From: JAZKJD01 sp040384585
GTDB lineage: Bacteria; Pseudomonadota; Gammaproteobacteria; Diplorickettsiales; Diplorickettsiaceae
Direction: 5' to 3'
Length of the DNA: 64,000 bases
NCBI GenBank assembly: GCA_040384585.1
Contig: JAZKJD010000016.1
Coordinates: forward strand, 15,173-79,172
The notes beneath the pieces are model-generated. The model was not told the origin of the DNA. It did not search any database and was given only the letters and a program-made list of their open reading frames with translations. Of this stretch, positions 61,374-64,000 are shown in pieces. How positions within the stretch are numbered: position 1 is the first letter of the stretch; each line of letters begins with the position of its first letter. Position numbers and translations under genes: made by a program.

Positions 61374-63698
61374 TATGTTCACATGTTTTATTGATTCACG
61401 CCCTACGCTACTCTCTATGGTGTTATTAATAGCTCCACCAAAAAATCTCAGAGTAGTGTTTCGCGTTGCGTTTTGTCCTAGCTCTGTTCGCACTGGGATA
61501 CCCACAAATGCTTGTCTCTCAGGATAAATCCTCTGAACATCACTTTGCTTGGACTTTACGTTTCGAGAAGACGACATAGTCGTAGCATCAACAACTAGAG
61601 GTTTTCCAGCGGTTGGTATTGTTCCAATAAATTGTTCGTTAATCTCCTCTATCTTTTCTTTTACCTTAGAATAGAATTCGTCCCTCTGATCCGGCTCAAG
61701 GTTTTTTAATCCTTTAATCGATTCATTCAAAATAGGCAAAATCTTTGCTAAATTTCCCGTTTTAATAATGTCGGTAAGTTTTTCTTTTAAATTCGGAAAA
61801 TTTACTTTTCTCTCTATTTCTTTCTTTATTTTTTTAGAATTACCTATCCCACTCTTTACTAGACACTCGCTAATTGTTTCCTTAATTTTTTCAAGCAGTT
61901 CTCGAATAGCTGACGTTGTATCCGCTCCACTCCACAGATTATTACGAATCTCCAAGATATTCCTAGCTAACTCAACACTCGCCGGATTCACAGTAGCTTT
62001 TTTGGCTTGACGAATTCCAGCCTCTATTGTTTTCAATTCCCCGGATTGATCTAGCCCTTCTATTATCTCAACTTTTTCATCTTTAGTGACGTCTTCTTTA
62101 TCATTTGAATCGATACAAGCTAGACCTGCCCCTCGCTTCTTTCGACTCCCGCTACCGCCCGCTCCGTCACACGATATCGCTAACCTCTGTCGCTTAGCCA
62201 ACGGCTCTGCTTCTGCTTCAGCAGCAGAGCTTGATAACAGAATAAGCAATTCTGGATCACTAGTTTCTTTTGCCAATTCCAAATCTAGTGGCGTTTTACC
62301 CTCCTTGTCTGCTATATCTGACCTAGCACCACGGGCTTTAAGCAGCCTCACCATCTTCACGGACTCATTTTCCACTGCATAATGTAGCGCTGTTTTACCC
62401 CCCACACCGATTGCGTTAACAGTTTCATCTGTTATTAGCTTTCCTGCTTCTAACAGTTTGCCAAAATAAGCAGCGGCACGTAACCGTATTTCACTTAGCT
62501 TTTCCTCATTAACATCTAAGCTTCTTCCATTAATACGTGAAATTCCATCATTTCCTACTACTGCTATAACGCGGTCTAATAACACGCCGTCTAATAACAG
62601 TAGTTCCGGAAACCCATCTTTTCCTATACGCGGAATCCCATCAATCCCAACTATGATCATCCCTTCAGTACCTTCTAGCTCCGGAAGATTTTTTCCACCA
62701 ATATATATAATTCCATTATTCTTCCCTATCCATATCGTATCTTCAGCACCACCTAAGAGTAATAACTCCACCATATCAGCCGATTGTGCATAATCTAATG
62801 CCGTTTTATCATCTACTTTGGCATTAACGTCTACTCCTTCTTTCACCAGCCATTTTACTTCCGCAATATTATCCTTTCTAACAGCCCCTTGCAGCATTAT
62901 CTCTTTCAGCTCTTTCGTATCGAGTCCAGGTATCTTTAGCTTAATTCCATCTACAAATACATCTCCATTATCAAGAATTTGAATAATAGTCTTCCCTTCT
63001 AAAAGCAATTGTTTCAACTGCTCAACTGACTCACAGACCGTTTCACTGTTTCCAACTGCAAGCAAATCAAGTGTTTCCACACCAGCTACCCCCCTCGTAT
63101 CATAAACATTCTTGAAAACTTTTTGCATTGCCTTTACTCGCTTTCCCAGTTCAGCAACTTCTAAACCCTCATCGTTTGCTATTTCTTCCCTGCCTGCATC
63201 TACCAGATCATTCACTACACCTCTTAGAATTTTAACTTTATCCGGGCCTAACTCCGCGTATAAATTCCCATCATGATGAAGAAACGGTGATTGACCACGA
63301 TGTCCACCACGATCTCTAGGCCCACCACGATATCTACCAGGTATTACCACGCCTGTTCCGCCAGTACCGCGTTCTAACCAAAATTTAGCTATCTCAAATT
63401 GTTTCCGCATGAACACTTCAAATTGCTCTACTGAACAATCAAGTGGTATAATGATCTCTAACATTAGCCCAGTACTTTCACTCCTACTTAATAGCAGGTT
63501 ATACTCCCTTACCATGTCATCTAGTTTGACTGGAAACCTATGTTGTTCATGTCCAAATAAAACTTTTGGAATAATAGTAAAAAGAAACATCCACTCAGGA
63601 TGTTTTTCTACCTGAGAACTAGTATAGTATTGAGTCCAACGGACAACCTTTTCTCCGGTCTTAGGTTCTGGTTGAGATCCTGGTCGAGGTGTTGGCAT
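61368..63698 (-). CDS. Ankyrin-repeat protein with possible nuclear localisation signal, candidate effector
   Basis: 776 aa from the ATG at 63696-63698, which has AGGAGA nine bases upstream; an in-frame ATG at 63716 lacks a ribosome site. (Positions below count from 63716.) Ankyrin-like repeats lie near 268-325 (AEVKWLVKEGVDVNAKVDDKTALDYA) and 438-490 (GKTALHYAVENESVKMVRLL). Between and before them, four short repeats of the type NDGI-x-I-G are seen (246-262, 330-345, 355-372, 388-402). A basic pair KRQR (508-511) and RKKR (525-528) could be a bipartite nuclear signal. The C-terminal 250 residues are helical. There is no signal peptide. Function is unknown; effector status is inferred. Confidence 0.8.
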   Translation of the reverse strand: MPTPRPGSQPEPKTGEKVVRWTQYYTSSQVEKHPEWMFLFTIIPKVLFGHEQHRFPVKLDDMVREYNLLLSRSESTGLMLEIIIPLDCSVEQFEVFMRKQFEIAKFWLERGTGGTGVVIPGRYRGGPRDRGGHRGQSPFLHHDGNLYAELGPDKVKILRGVVNDLVDAGREEIANDEGLEVAELGKRVKAMQKVFKNVYDTRGVAGVETLDLLAVGNSETVCESVEQLKQLLLEGKTIIQILDNGDVFVDGIKLKIPGLDTKELKEIMLQGAVRKDNIAEVKWLVKEGVDVNAKVDDKTALDYAQSADMVELLLLGGAEDTIWIGKNNGIIYIGGKNLPELEGTEGMIIVGIDGIPRIGKDGFPELLLLDGVLLDRVIAVVGNDGISRINGRSLDVNEEKLSEIRLRAAAYFGKLLEAGKLITDETVNAIGVGGKTALHYAVENESVKMVRLLKARGARSDIADKEGKTPLDLELAKETSDPELLILLSSSAAEAEAEPLAKRQRLAISCDGAGGSGSRKKRGAGLACIDSNDKEDVTKDEKVEIIEGLDQSGELKTIEAGIRQAKKATVNPASVELARNILEIRNNLWSGADTTSAIRELLEKIKETISECLVKSGIGNSKKIKKEIERKVNFPNLKEKLTDIIKTGNLAKILPILNESIKGLKNLEPDQRDEFYSKVKEKIEEINEQFIGTIPTAGKPLVVDATTMSSSRNVKSKQSDVQRIYPERQAFVGIPVRTELGQNATRNTTLRFFGGAINNTIESSVGRESIKHVNIR

Positions 63699-63946
63699 TA
63701 GTAATTCTCCTGGCATTATTAGTATTATTTTTATCAGAATAAAGCATAGCTAATAGATTACAATAGGTCTGGCGAAAAGCTTACAAGTTATATTACCAAT
63801 GCAATTACCAATAGGATCATTGTAAAATCACATACCGCCTTTAACACTTAGATTCTGGCAGCGAGGAGTGGACAGAAGGTGCTTCCTTTTTTATGTCTAT
63901 AAGACGGAATCATTAGTGATAACCACGATTTCTGGTCATCGTCGCG

Positions 63947-64000
63947 CTCTGCACGCTACAAAAAATAAAAATAGTCCGTCATGGCGAGGCCGAAACGTTA
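63947..64000. repeat. Repeat family P3, second copy entering at the right edge
   Basis: Reverse complement of 21597-21650, from CTCTGCACGCTACAAAAAA through TAGTCCGTCATGGCGAGGCC. It continues past the window end. Confidence 0.85.

Overview
The window looks like a chromosomal segment of an AT-rich, host-associated gammaproteobacterium of the order Legionellales, most like the Coxiellaceae type (Rickettsiella/Diplorickettsia). This rests on the protein sequences (CarAB, Pnp, Der, HisS, BamB, TamAB, Fur, GcvR-Bcp, SmpB-RatA-RnfH-BamE), on several proteins with eukaryotic-like or toxin-like domains typical of type IV effectors, and on a dense load of palindromic repeats. It is inference from sequence memory; no search was run.

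Layout. 1-5.9 kb is a pyrimidine operon on the minus strand (pyrD-carA-carB-pyrB, pyrB cut by the window edge). 6.0-9.0 kb holds tRNA-Leu, a rhodanese, pnp and rpsO. 9.3-18.5 kb has a LexA-like regulator, nth, hemC, an acyltransferase, a D,D-carboxypeptidase and the tamAB envelope pair. 18.6-27.6 kb is an accessory stretch: a U-box/RING-like protein, a protein with the signature motifs of ExoY/edema-factor nucleotidyl cyclases, then coaX, hisC, two methyltransferases and a large multi-membrane-span protein of unknown function. 28.2-44.7 kb is mostly housekeeping (dam, der-bamB-yfgM-hisS-pilW-rlmN-ndk, a GDPD, guaB-guaA, perM, bcp, gcvR), interrupted by an orphan LuxR-type ligand-binding domain and a repressor-like protein.

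45.1-57.9 kb is the most striking block: nine co-directional genes forming an apparent natural-product operon (carbamoyltransferase, MFS exporter, metallo-beta-lactamase-fold protein, TauD-like dioxygenase, ATP-grasp ligase, adenylation-carrier-reductase NRPS-like enzyme, methyltransferase, aldo/keto reductase, Sfp-type phosphopantetheinyl transferase). The gene set predicts a small, amino-acid-derived, carbamoylated, exported metabolite. 58.4-61.2 kb is ssrA-smpB-ratA-rnfH-bamE-fur, followed by a large ankyrin-repeat protein with a possible nuclear localisation signal.

Repeats. At least six repeat families lie between genes and sometimes inside them. Five of them share a 22-23 nt core in which GGAG and TGAG flank a short hairpin, resembling REP elements mobilised by RAYT transposases. 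Repeat sequence forms the first codons of yfgM, lies in frame inside tamB, and provides the last codons of nth, hisC, rsmJ and the metallo-beta-lactamase-fold gene. This suggests that palindromic elements are actively remodelling gene ends here.
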